A stretch of DNA of 64,000 bases from Bacteroidota bacterium (GTDB lineage Bacteria > Bacteroidota > Bacteroidia > Cytophagales > Cytophagaceae). Within the stretch, counting starts at the first letter, position 1. Each line of letters opens with the position of its first letter. This document shows, piece after piece, positions 18,098 through 26,974 of the stretch. Location: assembly GCA_023428135.1 (NCBI GenBank), contig JAEYZG010000050.1:1-64000 (forward strand), written 5' to 3'. Under the pieces are notes generated by a model, which saw only the letters and a program-made list of their open reading frames with translations, was not told the DNA's origin and did not search any database. Position numbers and translations under genes: made by a program.

Positions 18098-19373
18098 ACT
18101 TGATTTTGAATTCTTTCTTTACAGCTTCAACATGATCAAGTTTTTCCCATGTGAAGAATTCAACTTTTTTGCTTACAGTTTTCTTTATCTCTGTTTTCTT
18201 CTTACCATCATCTTTTAGCTCCACATAAGAAAGCTCCACTTCTTTTGTAAATGGCTCTCTTCCCATATGTCCATATGCTGCTGTTTCTGAGAAAATGGGG
18301 TTTTTAAGGCCTAGTCTTTCTACGATTGCTTTTGGTCTCATATCAAAAACATTCAATACTTTGGAAGCAATCTGCGCATCGGTCATATTTACTTTTGCTG
18401 TACCATAAGTATTTACAGTTAAAGAAACTGGTTTTGAAACTCCGATTGCATAAGCAACCTGAACAAGAATTTCCTCAGCAACTCCTGCCGCAACAAGATT
18501 TTTAGCAATGTGTCTTGCAGCATATGCAGCACTTCTATCAACTTTAGAAGGGTCTTTTCCTGAAAATGCTCCACCACCGTGTGCCCCTTTACCTCCATAA
18601 GTATCAACAATAATTTTTCTTCCTGTCAATCCTGAATCTCCGTGAGGTCCTCCAATTACGAATTTCCCGGTTGGGTTAATGTGAAAGATAGTTTTACTGT
18701 CTATAAGTTTTTTCGGAATTACAGATGGTATTACTTCATTAACCATATCATTTTTGATCAATTTTAGCATATCAGCATCTTTTCCGAAATCATCGTGCTG
18801 AGTAGAAATGACTATAGTGTGAACTCTTTTAGGTTTTCCATTGTCACCATACTCAATGGTAACCTGAGATTTTGCATCCGGGCGCAGGTAAGTCATTTTC
18901 TTACCTTTTTTTCTGATTTCAGCAAGTTTTTTTACCAGTCTGTGTGAAAAAGCCAAAGCCATTGGCATATATTCCGGTGTTTCTGTTGTAGCGTAGCCAA
19001 ACATCATTCCCTGATCACCTGCTCCCTGATCTTTGTCAAGGCCTTCTCCTTCATTAACACCTTGCGCAATATCAGGAGATTGCTGGTGAAGTGCTGTAAG
19101 TATACCGCAAGAGTCTGCTTCAAACATGTACTCGGCTTTGGTATACCCTATTTTCTTAATAGTATCTCTTATAATATTCTGAGTGTCAATAGTAGCCTTA
19201 GTAGTAACTTCACCGGCAACCACAACTAATCCTGTAGTAACCATCGTTTCACAAGCAACTCTTGAATGTGGATCCTGCGCCAGGATTGCGTCAAGGATTG
19301 CGTCTGAAATCTGATCAGCAACCTTATCAGGGTGACCTTCCGACACGGATTCTGAGGTAAATAGGTATGACAT
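18096..19373 (-). CDS. metK: S-adenosylmethionine synthase
   Basis: A 425-residue cytoplasmic enzyme making S-adenosylmethionine from methionine and ATP. The N-terminal SVSEGHPDKVADQISDAILD block carries the active-site His and Asp. GAGDQGMMFGYA is the family signature near residue 120, and GGGAFSGKDPSKVDRSAAY is the P-loop-like signature near 260. It is slightly longer than the typical 380-400 because of a lysine-rich insertion (ELKDDGKKKTEIKK) near the C-terminus. No SAM riboswitch is apparent in the 87 bases upstream. Confidence 0.97.
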   Translation of the reverse strand: MSYLFTSESVSEGHPDKVADQISDAILDAILAQDPHSRVACETMVTTGLVVVAGEVTTKATIDTQNIIRDTIKKIGYTKAEYMFEADSCGILTALHQQSPDIAQGVNEGEGLDKDQGAGDQGMMFGYATTETPEYMPMALAFSHRLVKKLAEIRKKGKKMTYLRPDAKSQVTIEYGDNGKPKRVHTIVISTQHDDFGKDADMLKLIKNDMVNEVIPSVIPKKLIDSKTIFHINPTGKFVIGGPHGDSGLTGRKIIVDTYGGKGAHGGGAFSGKDPSKVDRSAAYAARHIAKNLVAAGVAEEILVQVAYAIGVSKPVSLTVNTYGTAKVNMTDAQIASKVLNVFDMRPKAIVERLGLKNPIFSETAAYGHMGREPFTKEVELSYVELKDDGKKKTEIKKTVSKKVEFFTWEKLDHVEAVKKEFKIK

Positions 19374-19460
19374 TATTTTTTAGGTTTAAAGGTATCTTTG
19401 TCTAAGAATAACTAATAATCAAAGTTAAATTAAAATCCATTAACACAAAAAACTTAAGCT

Positions 19461-20189
19461 TCAGTTTCTTCCGAAAAAAAGAAATACAGCTGGTCTTTTA
19501 TTAAGATCTGGTAAGTTTTGTTTCCACTCGCTAAGATTTTTTGTCTTAATGAATTGCTGAGGTCCGGTAATGTCGCATGCTATACAAAGCTGTGTTTCAG
19601 GATTTCCATGGGCAATTATGTCTTCTAAAAATTTATTATTTCGGTAAGGAGTTTCAATAACTATCTGGGTAGCTCTTTTTTCCCAGGCTTCTCTCTCTAG
19701 AGCTTTAAAAGACTTAATTTTTTGATCTTTATCTATGGGAAGATACCCTTTAAAACAGAAATACTGGCCATTAAATCCTGATGCCATTAATGCCATAAAG
19801 ATTGAAGATGGTCCGGGAAGTGGAACTATGTCCCACTTTTTTTTATGTGCAATAGAGACTGCCAGGGCTCCTGGATCAGCGATTCCTGGACAACCAGCTT
19901 CAGATAATACGCCAATATTTTTTCCTGATGGTACGGTATCAAATAATTCAACAACCTCTTCCTTGGTAGTATCTTTATCAAGTTGATGAAAAATAAGATC
20001 TTCTATTTTTCGCCCTGTTTTGAGCTCACTTATATATCTTCTTGCTGTTTTAATATTTTCAGCAAAGAAATAATCAGTTTCTTTAACAACCTCCAGTATT
20101 GCCGGAGCCATCATCTGAAGTGCAGTTCCTTCTGCCAGGATTGAGGGAATCAGATATAATTTTGAAATTTCAGATTTGGGAATCGACAT
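19461..20189 (-). CDS. SAM-dependent methyltransferase, tetrapyrrole-methylase (RsmI-like) family
   Basis: A 242-residue protein of the TP-methylase superfamily. GVLSEAGCPGIADPGA (near residue 97) and VPLPGPSSIFMALMASG are the motifs shared with RsmI, the 16S rRNA C1402 ribose methyltransferase. It is shorter than RsmI (about 280) and its N-terminus differs, starting with LYLIPSILAEG. Bacteroidota often carry such an RsmI paralogue in addition to rsmI, so the exact target is uncertain. It sits upstream of metK, whose product supplies its cofactor, but an 87-base gap separates them. Confidence 0.85.
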   Translation of the reverse strand: MSIPKSEISKLYLIPSILAEGTALQMMAPAILEVVKETDYFFAENIKTARRYISELKTGRKIEDLIFHQLDKDTTKEEVVELFDTVPSGKNIGVLSEAGCPGIADPGALAVSIAHKKKWDIVPLPGPSSIFMALMASGFNGQYFCFKGYLPIDKDQKIKSFKALEREAWEKRATQIVIETPYRNNKFLEDIIAHGNPETQLCIACDITGPQQFIKTKNLSEWKQNLPDLNKRPAVFLFFGRN

Positions 20190-20227
20190 TGTATTTATAT
20201 TTGTTAATCTATTAAACTGATGAAATC

Positions 20228-20455
20228 ATGAGTGATTTTCAAGGATTAGGAAAAGGGTTAATTATAGGTGGTATTATATTTATCGTAATTGGATTGATAT
20301 TGTTGTATTCAGATAAAATACCACTACTTGGCAAACTCCCAGGAGATATATCTATTAAAGGGAAAAACTGGTCTTTCTATTTTCCTTTGACAACAAGTAT
20401 TTTACTTAGTATCCTTATTTCGTTAATCCTATTTGTTATTAGAAAATTATTCTGA
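20228..20455 (+). CDS. DUF2905-family small membrane protein
   Basis: 75 residues with two hydrophobic segments (residues about 8-27 and 52-71) joined by KIPLLGKLPGDISIKGKNWSFYFP, the conserved core of the DUF2905 family. The function is unknown. Its 3' end overlaps the convergent hydrolase gene by 9 bases. Confidence 0.88.
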   Translation: MSDFQGLGKGLIIGGIIFIVIGLILLYSDKIPLLGKLPGDISIKGKNWSFYFPLTTSILLSILISLILFVIRKLF

Positions 20456-21211
20456 ATCAAACTGTAGAATTAGATTTATAAATTCTACCGGTTTTTCAGC
20501 ATGAATCCAATGACTTGCTCCCTCAATTGTTTCTAAGGTCGAATTAGGGAAAATCCGTTTAATAATTGCTTCGTCTGAAGCTTTTATATAATCACTCTTG
20601 CCTCCTCTAACAAAGAGAGTAGGTGTATTAATAACTTCAGAATCATTAATTCCTGCACCTACAAATTCAATCTGTTTAGTGATTACACTCAGGTTTACTT
20701 TCCATTTGAATTGTCCATTATCGTCCCTGCCGAGATTTTTTAACAAAAATTGTCGTGTAGGTAAATCTTTTATATGAGCCGTTAATTGATTGTCCGCATC
20801 TGTTCTGCTTTCAAGTGTTTCAAGGTTTATACTGTTAAGCCCAGCTAATATAGTCTGGTGATGAGGTGCATAATACCGTGGTGCAATATCCGAAACAACT
20901 AGTTTTCTAACCAACTCAGGATATTTGTGAGCAAGTTTCATACTAGCCTTACCTCCCATTGAGTGGCCTACTATCAGAGCATTCTTAATGGAATGATCTT
21001 CCATGAATTCTTTGACATCATCTGCAATTACATCATAATTCATTACGTCACTCCAAGGTGAATTACCGTGGTTTCGTTCATCTATAACAAATACATGATA
21101 TTTTTTTGCCAATTCTTTAGCTACAGAATATAAATTGTCAGAGGATCCAAATAATCCATGTAGCAGAATTAAAGGCATCCCTGATCCCAGGTCTTTATAA
21201 TATAATTTCAT
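20447..21211 (-). CDS. Alpha/beta-fold hydrolase (YbfF-like esterase)
   Basis: 254 residues. The oxyanion segment LLHGLFGSSDN lies near residue 17, the nucleophile elbow GHSMGG near 82, the acid probably in RGGKSDYI, and the His in GASHWIHAEKP near 239. The overall pattern resembles the YbfF esterases. The substrate is unknown. It starts 3 bases after the pdxJ stop, so it is cotranscribed with pdxJ, but a role in vitamin B6 metabolism is not implied. Confidence 0.87.
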   Translation of the reverse strand: MKLYYKDLGSGMPLILLHGLFGSSDNLYSVAKELAKKYHVFVIDERNHGNSPWSDVMNYDVIADDVKEFMEDHSIKNALIVGHSMGGKASMKLAHKYPELVRKLVVSDIAPRYYAPHHQTILAGLNSINLETLESRTDADNQLTAHIKDLPTRQFLLKNLGRDDNGQFKWKVNLSVITKQIEFVGAGINDSEVINTPTLFVRGGKSDYIKASDEAIIKRIFPNSTLETIEGASHWIHAEKPVEFINLILQFDSE

Positions 21212-21214
21212 CTT

Positions 21215-21928
21215 CTAATTTAATTCTTTAAGATACATTTGGATAGTATTCTCGAGTCCAAAATAAAGTGCATCGCAAATGAGTGCATGTCCTATTGATA
21301 CTTCATCAAGGTTAGAGATATTGTCTTTAAGATATTTTAAATTTTTAAGATCTAGATCATGTCCTGCATTAAGTCCTAAGCCAAGTGAAGCAGCTTTCTT
21401 AGCTGCAACTATATATTCGGAGATAGCTTTTGCCTTGTCTGCAGAAAAGTCTTTTGCATATGGTTCAGTATAAAGTTCTACTCTGTCTGCTCCGGCTTCC
21501 GCAGCTCCTTCAACCATTTGTTCTACAGGATCTACAAAGAGACTTACTCTTATACCGCATTCTTTAAAATCTCGAATTATATCTTTTAAAAAATCTTTAT
21601 ATTTTATTGTATTCCAGCCCGCATTACTTGTTATAGCTCCTGGAGGGTCAGGCACAAGGGTTACCTGGTGGGGCTTTATTTCCTTTACAAGATCAATAAA
21701 TTTTCCTTCAGGATTGCCTTCAATATTAAATTCTGTTTTAATCACCTCCTTTAAAGCATAAACATCTGCATATTTGATATGTCTTTCGTCTGGTCGTGGG
21801 TGAACTGTTATTCCTTGAGCCCCAAATCTTTCACAATCCAATGCCACTCGAATCAAATCAGGATTGTTACCTCCTCTGGAATTCCTCAATGTGGCTATTT
21901 TATTTACATTTACACTTAAACGGGTCAT
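21215..21928 (-). CDS. pdxJ: Pyridoxine 5'-phosphate synthase
   Basis: A 237-residue TIM-barrel enzyme condensing 1-deoxyxylulose 5-phosphate with 3-amino-2-oxopropyl phosphate in the DXP-dependent vitamin B6 route. The N-terminal LSVNVNKIATLRNSRGG, the phosphate/substrate site HPRPDERHI (near residue 41), LVPDPPG and the C-terminal GLNAGHDL plus SIGHALI blocks are all present. The length is typical. Confidence 0.96.
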   Translation of the reverse strand: MTRLSVNVNKIATLRNSRGGNNPDLIRVALDCERFGAQGITVHPRPDERHIKYADVYALKEVIKTEFNIEGNPEGKFIDLVKEIKPHQVTLVPDPPGAITSNAGWNTIKYKDFLKDIIRDFKECGIRVSLFVDPVEQMVEGAAEAGADRVELYTEPYAKDFSADKAKAISEYIVAAKKAASLGLGLNAGHDLDLKNLKYLKDNISNLDEVSIGHALICDALYFGLENTIQMYLKELN

Positions 21929-21957
21929 TGTTTTTTCTTTTTCTGAAAAATAATTTG

Positions 21958-21965
21958 ACTATTTT
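21958..21965 (+). promoter_or_regulatory. Candidate -7 box upstream of the yqeY-like gene
   Basis: TATTTTTG fits the Bacteroidota -7 consensus TAnnTTTG and lies 41 bases before the start codon. A T-rich stretch precedes it at about the -33 distance, but there is no exact TTTG. Confidence 0.4.
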
Positions 21966-22005
21966 TGAAGACAAATAAATCCAATATTCTATTAAATTTC
22001 AAAAG

Positions 22006-22458
22006 ATGAGTTTAAAAGAAAAAATCGATGCTGATATAAAATCAGCAATGCTTGCAAAAAACAAAGATGAATTGCGTGCATTAAGAAGTATAAAATCTCT
22101 TATTTTACTTGCAGAAACTGATAAAGGCGCTCAAGGTGAGGTTTCTGCAGATGCTGAAATTAAGCTTTTGACAAAGGCTGCCAAACAAAGAAAAGAGTCA
22201 GCTGAAGTTTATGCAGGACAGGGGCGGGCAGATTTAGAGAAAATTGAGCTTGATGAATTAGCAGTAATTGAGAAATATTTGCCTAAGCAGCTTTCTGAAG
22301 AGGAAGTAGCAGCAAAACTTAAAGAAATAATAGCTGAAGTTGGTGCTAAAGGTCCTGGCGATATGGGAAAAGTTATGGGTGCTGCAACCAAAGCATTTGC
22401 AGGAACAGCAGATAATAAGGTTGTTTCAGCATTAGTTAAATCATTGTTGAGTCAATAG
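22006..22458 (+). CDS. GatB/YqeY-domain protein
   Basis: 150 residues matching stand-alone YqeY proteins, homologous to the C-terminal tail domain of the GatB amidotransferase subunit. The ELRALRSIKSLILLAE, AAKQRKESAEVY and EKYLPKQLSEEE blocks are typical, as is the C-terminal GKVMGAATKAFAG. The role is unproven; a link with tRNA is inferred from GatB. It is first in a plus-strand run followed by cvpA after 7 bases. Confidence 0.9.
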   Translation: MSLKEKIDADIKSAMLAKNKDELRALRSIKSLILLAETDKGAQGEVSADAEIKLLTKAAKQRKESAEVYAGQGRADLEKIELDELAVIEKYLPKQLSEEEVAAKLKEIIAEVGAKGPGDMGKVMGAATKAFAGTADNKVVSALVKSLLSQ

Positions 22459-22465
22459 AGGTAAA

Positions 22466-22996
22466 GTGGAAATCTTTGATATAGTAATTATTCTGATTCT
22501 GGCACTTGGAGGATATGCAGGATATAAAAAAGGACTGTTGTTGGAAATAGTTACTTTTCTTGCGTTTATAATCGCAGTGTTGTCTGCATTTAAACTTCTC
22601 CAAGAAGGAATGAATTGGATGCAACCATATATGAAAGATTTCCCTCAAATGCTTCCTTATGTTACATTCACATTAATCTTTTTGTTGGTTTTTATCGGAA
22701 TATACTTTTTTGGAAAATTCTTAAAATCAATATTAGATTATACTCTGCTTGGGATATTTGATAGTGCAGCAGGGGCATTTATAGGTGTTTTGAAAACAGC
22801 ATTCATAATTAGTCTGTTTATTTGGCTGACAAGTGCTGCTAAGCTAGAGTTTATTTCCCAATATGGGCAAAATTCATTTGCTTATCCTGTGCTAGCTTCT
22901 TTTGCTCCAAATGCGATCCATTTCGTAAGCTATATAATACCCTTTCAGGATATTTTTCCAGCTTTGAAGAAGATACTTGAAAATCAAAAGGCTTGA
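22466..22996 (+). CDS. CvpA-family membrane protein
   Basis: 176 residues starting with GTG, preceded by GAGGT, a rare good ribosome-binding site here. Four hydrophobic segments and the N-terminal IFDIVIILILALGGYAGYKKG fit the CvpA/colicin V production family of inner-membrane proteins, linked elsewhere to envelope stress; the molecular role is unclear. The stop TGA overlaps the TTG start of the next gene. Confidence 0.87.
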   Translation: MEIFDIVIILILALGGYAGYKKGLLLEIVTFLAFIIAVLSAFKLLQEGMNWMQPYMKDFPQMLPYVTFTLIFLLVFIGIYFFGKFLKSILDYTLLGIFDSAAGAFIGVLKTAFIISLFIWLTSAAKLEFISQYGQNSFAYPVLASFAPNAIHFVSYIIPFQDIFPALKKILENQKA

Positions 22997-23565
22997 TAGG
23001 ACTCATTGATAATTTAGATTCATATACATATAATCTTCTTCATCTTTTTCAAAAGCAGGGTGTAGTATGTAAATGCATGCGGATAGATGAAATTGAAGAT
23101 CTTGAAGTTCTGAATTCTTTCTCAGGTATTGTCATATCACCCGGTCCTGGAAATCCCCAAAATCAACAACTACTTCTATCTATCATTGAAAAATACTGGA
23201 AGCTAAAACCATTATTGGGTATATGTCTTGGTCATCAGGCAATCGGATACTTTTTTGGAGCACAAATAATTAAAATGGAAAAGCCAATGCATGGTAAGAT
23301 TTCATTAATAAAAGTGGAAGATAAGGATAGAGTATTTGAAAATATTGATGATGAGTTTAATGTAGTTCGATACCATTCTTTAATTCTGGGAAAATTACCA
23401 CCCACGCTTAAAGTTTTGGCTGAATCAAAAAATAAAGAAATTATGGCAATAGGTCATAAAAATTACCCAATTTATGGATTACAGTTTCATCCGGAGGCAG
23501 TTTTATCTGAAAATGGTGAAAAAATTATTAAAAACTGGCTTAGTTTATCCTTTACGATAAAGTAA
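22993..23565 (+). CDS. Glutamine amidotransferase, anthranilate/aminodeoxychorismate synthase component II
   Basis: A 190-residue class I glutaminase. The N-terminal IDNLDSYTYNL, SPGPGNP, the catalytic Cys in GICLGHQAIGYFFGA (near residue 77) and the His-Glu in LQFHPEAV complete the triad. It begins with TTG, overlapping the cvpA stop (TTGA); homology starts at the first residue, so the TTG is well supported. No component I (trpE/pabB) is nearby, so whether it serves tryptophan, folate or both cannot be decided. Confidence 0.92.
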   Translation: MIGLIDNLDSYTYNLLHLFQKQGVVCKCMRIDEIEDLEVLNSFSGIVISPGPGNPQNQQLLLSIIEKYWKLKPLLGICLGHQAIGYFFGAQIIKMEKPMHGKISLIKVEDKDRVFENIDDEFNVVRYHSLILGKLPPTLKVLAESKNKEIMAIGHKNYPIYGLQFHPEAVLSENGEKIIKNWLSLSFTIK

Positions 23566-23617
23566 TATTTCAAACTTTGTTTTAATTTGCACGTTAATAA
23601 AATTACATCTTCACATT

Positions 23618-24376
23618 ATGACTTTTACAGTTAAGCAAGAAAAAGAATTCAAATATATTGATGAAGGAAAAGGCGAAGTTCTTTTACTGCTACATGGGCT
23701 TTTTGGAGCACTAAGCAATTGGGAGGGAGTAGTTAAAGAGTTTACATCAAACTACAGAGTCATAATTCCTCTAATGCCTATTTATGAAATGCCTGTTAGG
23801 TCTGCAAGTGTCGAAGGTTTGGTGACTTTTATAGAAAAGTTTGTCAGCTTCAAACAGTTAAGTGATTTGACTCTACTGGGTAATTCGCTTGGAGGCCATG
23901 TAGGGCTTGATTATACTTTAAAGAATTCATCAAAAGTTAAGAGGTTGGTTTTAACTGGAAGTTCTGGATTGTTTGAAAATGGAATGGGTGGATCTTATCC
24001 TAAAAGGGGAAGTTATGAGTATGTAAAAGAGAGGGTTGGCTATACATTTTATAATCCTGCTACCGCAACAGAAGAGCTTATAAAGGAAGTTTTTGATATA
24101 ACGAAAAGTATTCCAAAATGTATGAATATTGTAGCTTTGGCAAAATCTGCACAAAGGCACAATATGGCTAAAGAAGTACCGAATATTAAAATTCCGACGC
24201 TGTTAATTTGGGGACTTAATGATACAATAACACCACCATTTGTCGCTCACGAATTTAACAGGTTAATTAAGAATTCTGAATTACGGTTTATAGACAAATG
24301 CGGACATGCTCCAATGATGGAAAATCCTGAAAAGTTTAATGCTTTTGTTCACAAATTCCTGGAGTCTACTGTATGA
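23618..24376 (+). CDS. Alpha/beta-fold hydrolase
   Basis: 252 residues. LLLHGLFGALSNW is the oxyanion segment, GNSLGGHVG (near residue 88) the nucleophile elbow, LIWGLNDTITP the acid and CGHAPMMENPEKF the His. These are in the spacing of the meta-cleavage/haloperoxidase-like hydrolases. The substrate is unknown. The end overlaps the CBS-domain gene by 4 bases (ATGA), so the two are translationally coupled, an arrangement that continues into nadK. Confidence 0.87.
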   Translation: MTFTVKQEKEFKYIDEGKGEVLLLLHGLFGALSNWEGVVKEFTSNYRVIIPLMPIYEMPVRSASVEGLVTFIEKFVSFKQLSDLTLLGNSLGGHVGLDYTLKNSSKVKRLVLTGSSGLFENGMGGSYPKRGSYEYVKERVGYTFYNPATATEELIKEVFDITKSIPKCMNIVALAKSAQRHNMAKEVPNIKIPTLLIWGLNDTITPPFVAHEFNRLIKNSELRFIDKCGHAPMMENPEKFNAFVHKFLESTV

Positions 24377-25038
24377 TTGCCGAAGAACTTATAAACCAGA
24401 TGATTCCTCCATTGAAAGTATCTGATTCAGCAGAGAAAGCAAAAAAATGGATGGAAGAATTAAGGTTAACCCAATTGCCTGTTGTTGAGAATAATAATTT
24501 TTTAGGACTTCTTGAAGAGCAGGCATTGTATGAAAAGAATGATTTTTCTGGACCGATTTCAAACATCAGATTAGTTAATAAAGAATTAGTTGTAAAGCCT
24601 ACATCTCATTTTTATGATGTCATAAAGTTGGCATCTAAAAACAAATTACAGATTGTCCCTGTAGTTAGTGATGATTCAAAATTTGTAGGAGTTATTTCTG
24701 TAAATGAAACTTCATTTGCAATGGCTCAGATGTTTGCAACACAGGGGCCTGGAGGCATTATTGTACTTTCTATGCAGGATAAAGATTATTCCTTGTCTCA
24801 GATAAGTAGGTTAGTAGAAGCGAACGATTCAAAGATTTTAAGTTCATTTGTTTCTAATGACGAACTGGATCCGAATAAAATAAAACTAACTCTCAAATTA
24901 AACAGAACAGACCTTACAAGAATTGTTGCGACTTTTGAAAGGTATGATTATAAAATAATTGCTAATTTTCAGGAGAATGAACTGACAAGTCACGATAAAG
25001 AAAGACTTGATTTATTGTTTAAGTATCTGAATATTTAG
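24373..25038 (+). CDS. CBS-domain protein
   Basis: 221 residues with two CBS motifs in the N-terminal half (LRLTQLPVVENNNFLG and KNKLQIVPVVSDDSKFVGV), which usually bind adenine nucleotides, followed by a C-terminal part of about 80 residues (GPGGIIVLSMQDKDYSLSQ onward) that resembles an ACT-like fold. It lies one base before nadK and overlaps the upstream hydrolase. A regulatory role in nucleotide or NAD metabolism is plausible from context but is inference. Confidence 0.85.
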   Translation: MIAEELINQMIPPLKVSDSAEKAKKWMEELRLTQLPVVENNNFLGLLEEQALYEKNDFSGPISNIRLVNKELVVKPTSHFYDVIKLASKNKLQIVPVVSDDSKFVGVISVNETSFAMAQMFATQGPGGIIVLSMQDKDYSLSQISRLVEANDSKILSSFVSNDELDPNKIKLTLKLNRTDLTRIVATFERYDYKIIANFQENELTSHDKERLDLLFKYLNI

Positions 25039-25039
25039 A

Positions 25040-25915
25040 ATGAAAATTGCAATTCACGGGAGAACTTTTAATAATGACGCTATTCCTTATATCCAGGAAA
25101 TGTTTGATACTCTTAAATCAAGGGAATCTGAAATCCTGGTTTATAAGAATTTTTCAGTGTTTCTTGATAAAGTAGGAATTAAATATAGTACTGCCAATAT
25201 TTATAGCCACCACGAGGAGTTAGAAAATACTGATTTCTTATTTAGTATTGGAGGCGATGGCACCTTTTTGGAATCCGTCTCATTTGCAGGACCTCAACAA
25301 ATTCCACTTCTTGGAATCAATACCGGTCGTTTGGGCTTTTTAGCAACAACTCCCCGTGAAAAAATCTTACAGGCAATAGATTCAATTTATAAACATACTT
25401 ATAAATTCGAGGAAAGGACATTGATTCATTTGGATTCTGATATTGATTTGTTTAACGGTGTTAATTTTGCTCTAAACGAATTCGCCATCTTGAAGAGAGA
25501 TATCTCATCCATGATAGTAGTACACACCTATATAAATGGTGAATATTTAAACTCTTATTGGGCAGACGGACTAATTATATCAACTCCAACTGGTTCTACC
25601 GGTTATTCTCTTAGTTGTGGGGGACCTTTAGTTATGCCAAGCACAAACAATTTTATCATTTCTCCGGTTAGTCCACATAATCTTAATGTAAGGCCAATGA
25701 TTGTTCCGGATAGCAGTATACTTTCATTTGAAATAGAGGCTAGGAATAAAAATTTTCTTATTTCGCTTGATTCCAGGTCTAAATCCGTACCTGTTAGGAC
25801 CAAATTAACTGTTAGAAGAGAAAAGTTTAAAGCAAAAATCGTTGAACTAGAAGGTTATAACTATTTTCAGACACTTAGAAATAAGCTAAACTGGGGTTTA
25901 GATTTAAGGAATTAA
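25040..25915 (+). CDS. nadK: NAD kinase
   Basis: A 291-residue ATP-NAD kinase making NADP. The GGDGTFLESV motif (near residue 73) with the catalytic Asp, LGINTGRLGFL, NEFAILKRD and TPTGSTGYSLSCGGPL (near 178) are all present. It is the last gene of the hydrolase-CBS-nadK set. Confidence 0.96.
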   Translation: MKIAIHGRTFNNDAIPYIQEMFDTLKSRESEILVYKNFSVFLDKVGIKYSTANIYSHHEELENTDFLFSIGGDGTFLESVSFAGPQQIPLLGINTGRLGFLATTPREKILQAIDSIYKHTYKFEERTLIHLDSDIDLFNGVNFALNEFAILKRDISSMIVVHTYINGEYLNSYWADGLIISTPTGSTGYSLSCGGPLVMPSTNNFIISPVSPHNLNVRPMIVPDSSILSFEIEARNKNFLISLDSRSKSVPVRTKLTVRREKFKAKIVELEGYNYFQTLRNKLNWGLDLRN

Positions 25916-26025
25916 TTTTTTCCTTTTAATAAGAAAAATTTGACTTTAATTGTTACCTTAGCGTAATAATCAGATTAATTTTACTTCTTGCAAGAAATTT
26001 ATTGAGTTTTTAACTCTTATAGAAT

Positions 26026-26970
26026 ATGAAAAAGTTATTACAATTAGGACTTTTATTATTTTTAATTTCCTTTTTCGGAGAGGGATCATTAGCCCAAGAG
26101 TTCAACAAAAAAAATCGCTATTATAGTGTCGGTGTTACGCTTAATGCAATGAACTATGTCGGCGAGTTAGATCCAGGCCCAAGTTTTGTTAGACCAGGTA
26201 TAAAACTAACAAGACCCAACTTTGGAGTTGAAGGACTTGCAAGGTTATATCCTAGACTTTCGTTGAGAGGAGCAATTTCTTACGGGAGAATAAAAGGAAG
26301 CGATCATAAAAGTGCAAACTACACTGATAAAAACCTTTTCAGAAGAGCAAGAAATCTTTCAATGCGCAATGATATCCTTGAAGTTAAAGTTGATGCAGTT
26401 ATTGATTTGATTGGACACAGAGGTAAATATGTAAGACGTGCTGATTTTACTCCTTATGGTTTCATCGGGCTTGCGTATTTTCATCATAATCCTAAAGCTC
26501 AAAGTCCTGATGCATTTGGGGGAAAATATGTGGCACTAAATAAATTGCAAACAGAAGGAAAATCTTATTCTTTAAATCAGATTGCAATTCCATTTGGGTT
26601 AGGAGTAAGATATAAATTGTCGAAACAGCTCGATCTTGCTTTTGAAATAGGATGGAGATATACATTTACAGATTATCTTGATGATGTGAGCGGTTATTAT
26701 GTTGACAAAGGAGATCCTGAAACAGATCTTGCTGCAGCTATGGCCAATAGAACAATTGAGGGCGGAATTGCAAGAGATCCTCAGTTGTTTGCAAAACTTG
26801 GAGCCGAAGAAAGGTTACAATATGATACAAATGGTGAGTTGATTGGAATCAGGGGAGTATCAAATCCTGGAGATCAAAGAGGTGATAAAAATAAAGACTG
26901 GTACATCGTAACAGGTTTTCATTTGACCTACATCATTCCTCCAAGAGTTGTTTGTCCTAAATTTAGATAA
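26026..26970 (+). CDS. PorG-like outer-membrane protein (DUF6089 family), first of a tandem pair
   Basis: 314 residues with a signal peptide (KKLLQLGLLLFLISFFGEGSLAQ) and a small outer-membrane barrel pattern: YYSVGVTLNAMNYVGEL, YTPYGF-type strands, IPFGLGVRYKLS and FEIGWRYTFTDYLDDVSG. This fits the DUF6089/PorG family. In Porphyromonas gingivalis porG lies just upstream of uppS, bamA and two ompH-like genes and serves the T9SS; the order here is the same. That supports a PorG-type role, but the two copies cannot be ranked by sequence. A -7-like TACCTTAG lies about 60 bases upstream. Confidence 0.8.
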   Translation: MKKLLQLGLLLFLISFFGEGSLAQEFNKKNRYYSVGVTLNAMNYVGELDPGPSFVRPGIKLTRPNFGVEGLARLYPRLSLRGAISYGRIKGSDHKSANYTDKNLFRRARNLSMRNDILEVKVDAVIDLIGHRGKYVRRADFTPYGFIGLAYFHHNPKAQSPDAFGGKYVALNKLQTEGKSYSLNQIAIPFGLGVRYKLSKQLDLAFEIGWRYTFTDYLDDVSGYYVDKGDPETDLAAAMANRTIEGGIARDPQLFAKLGAEERLQYDTNGELIGIRGVSNPGDQRGDKNKDWYIVTGFHLTYIIPPRVVCPKFR

Positions 26971-26974
26971 AACA

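Noticed and set aside
19374..19460. SAM riboswitch upstream of metK
   Set aside because: The 87 bases before metK show no paired structure of the needed size and are too short for SAM-I.
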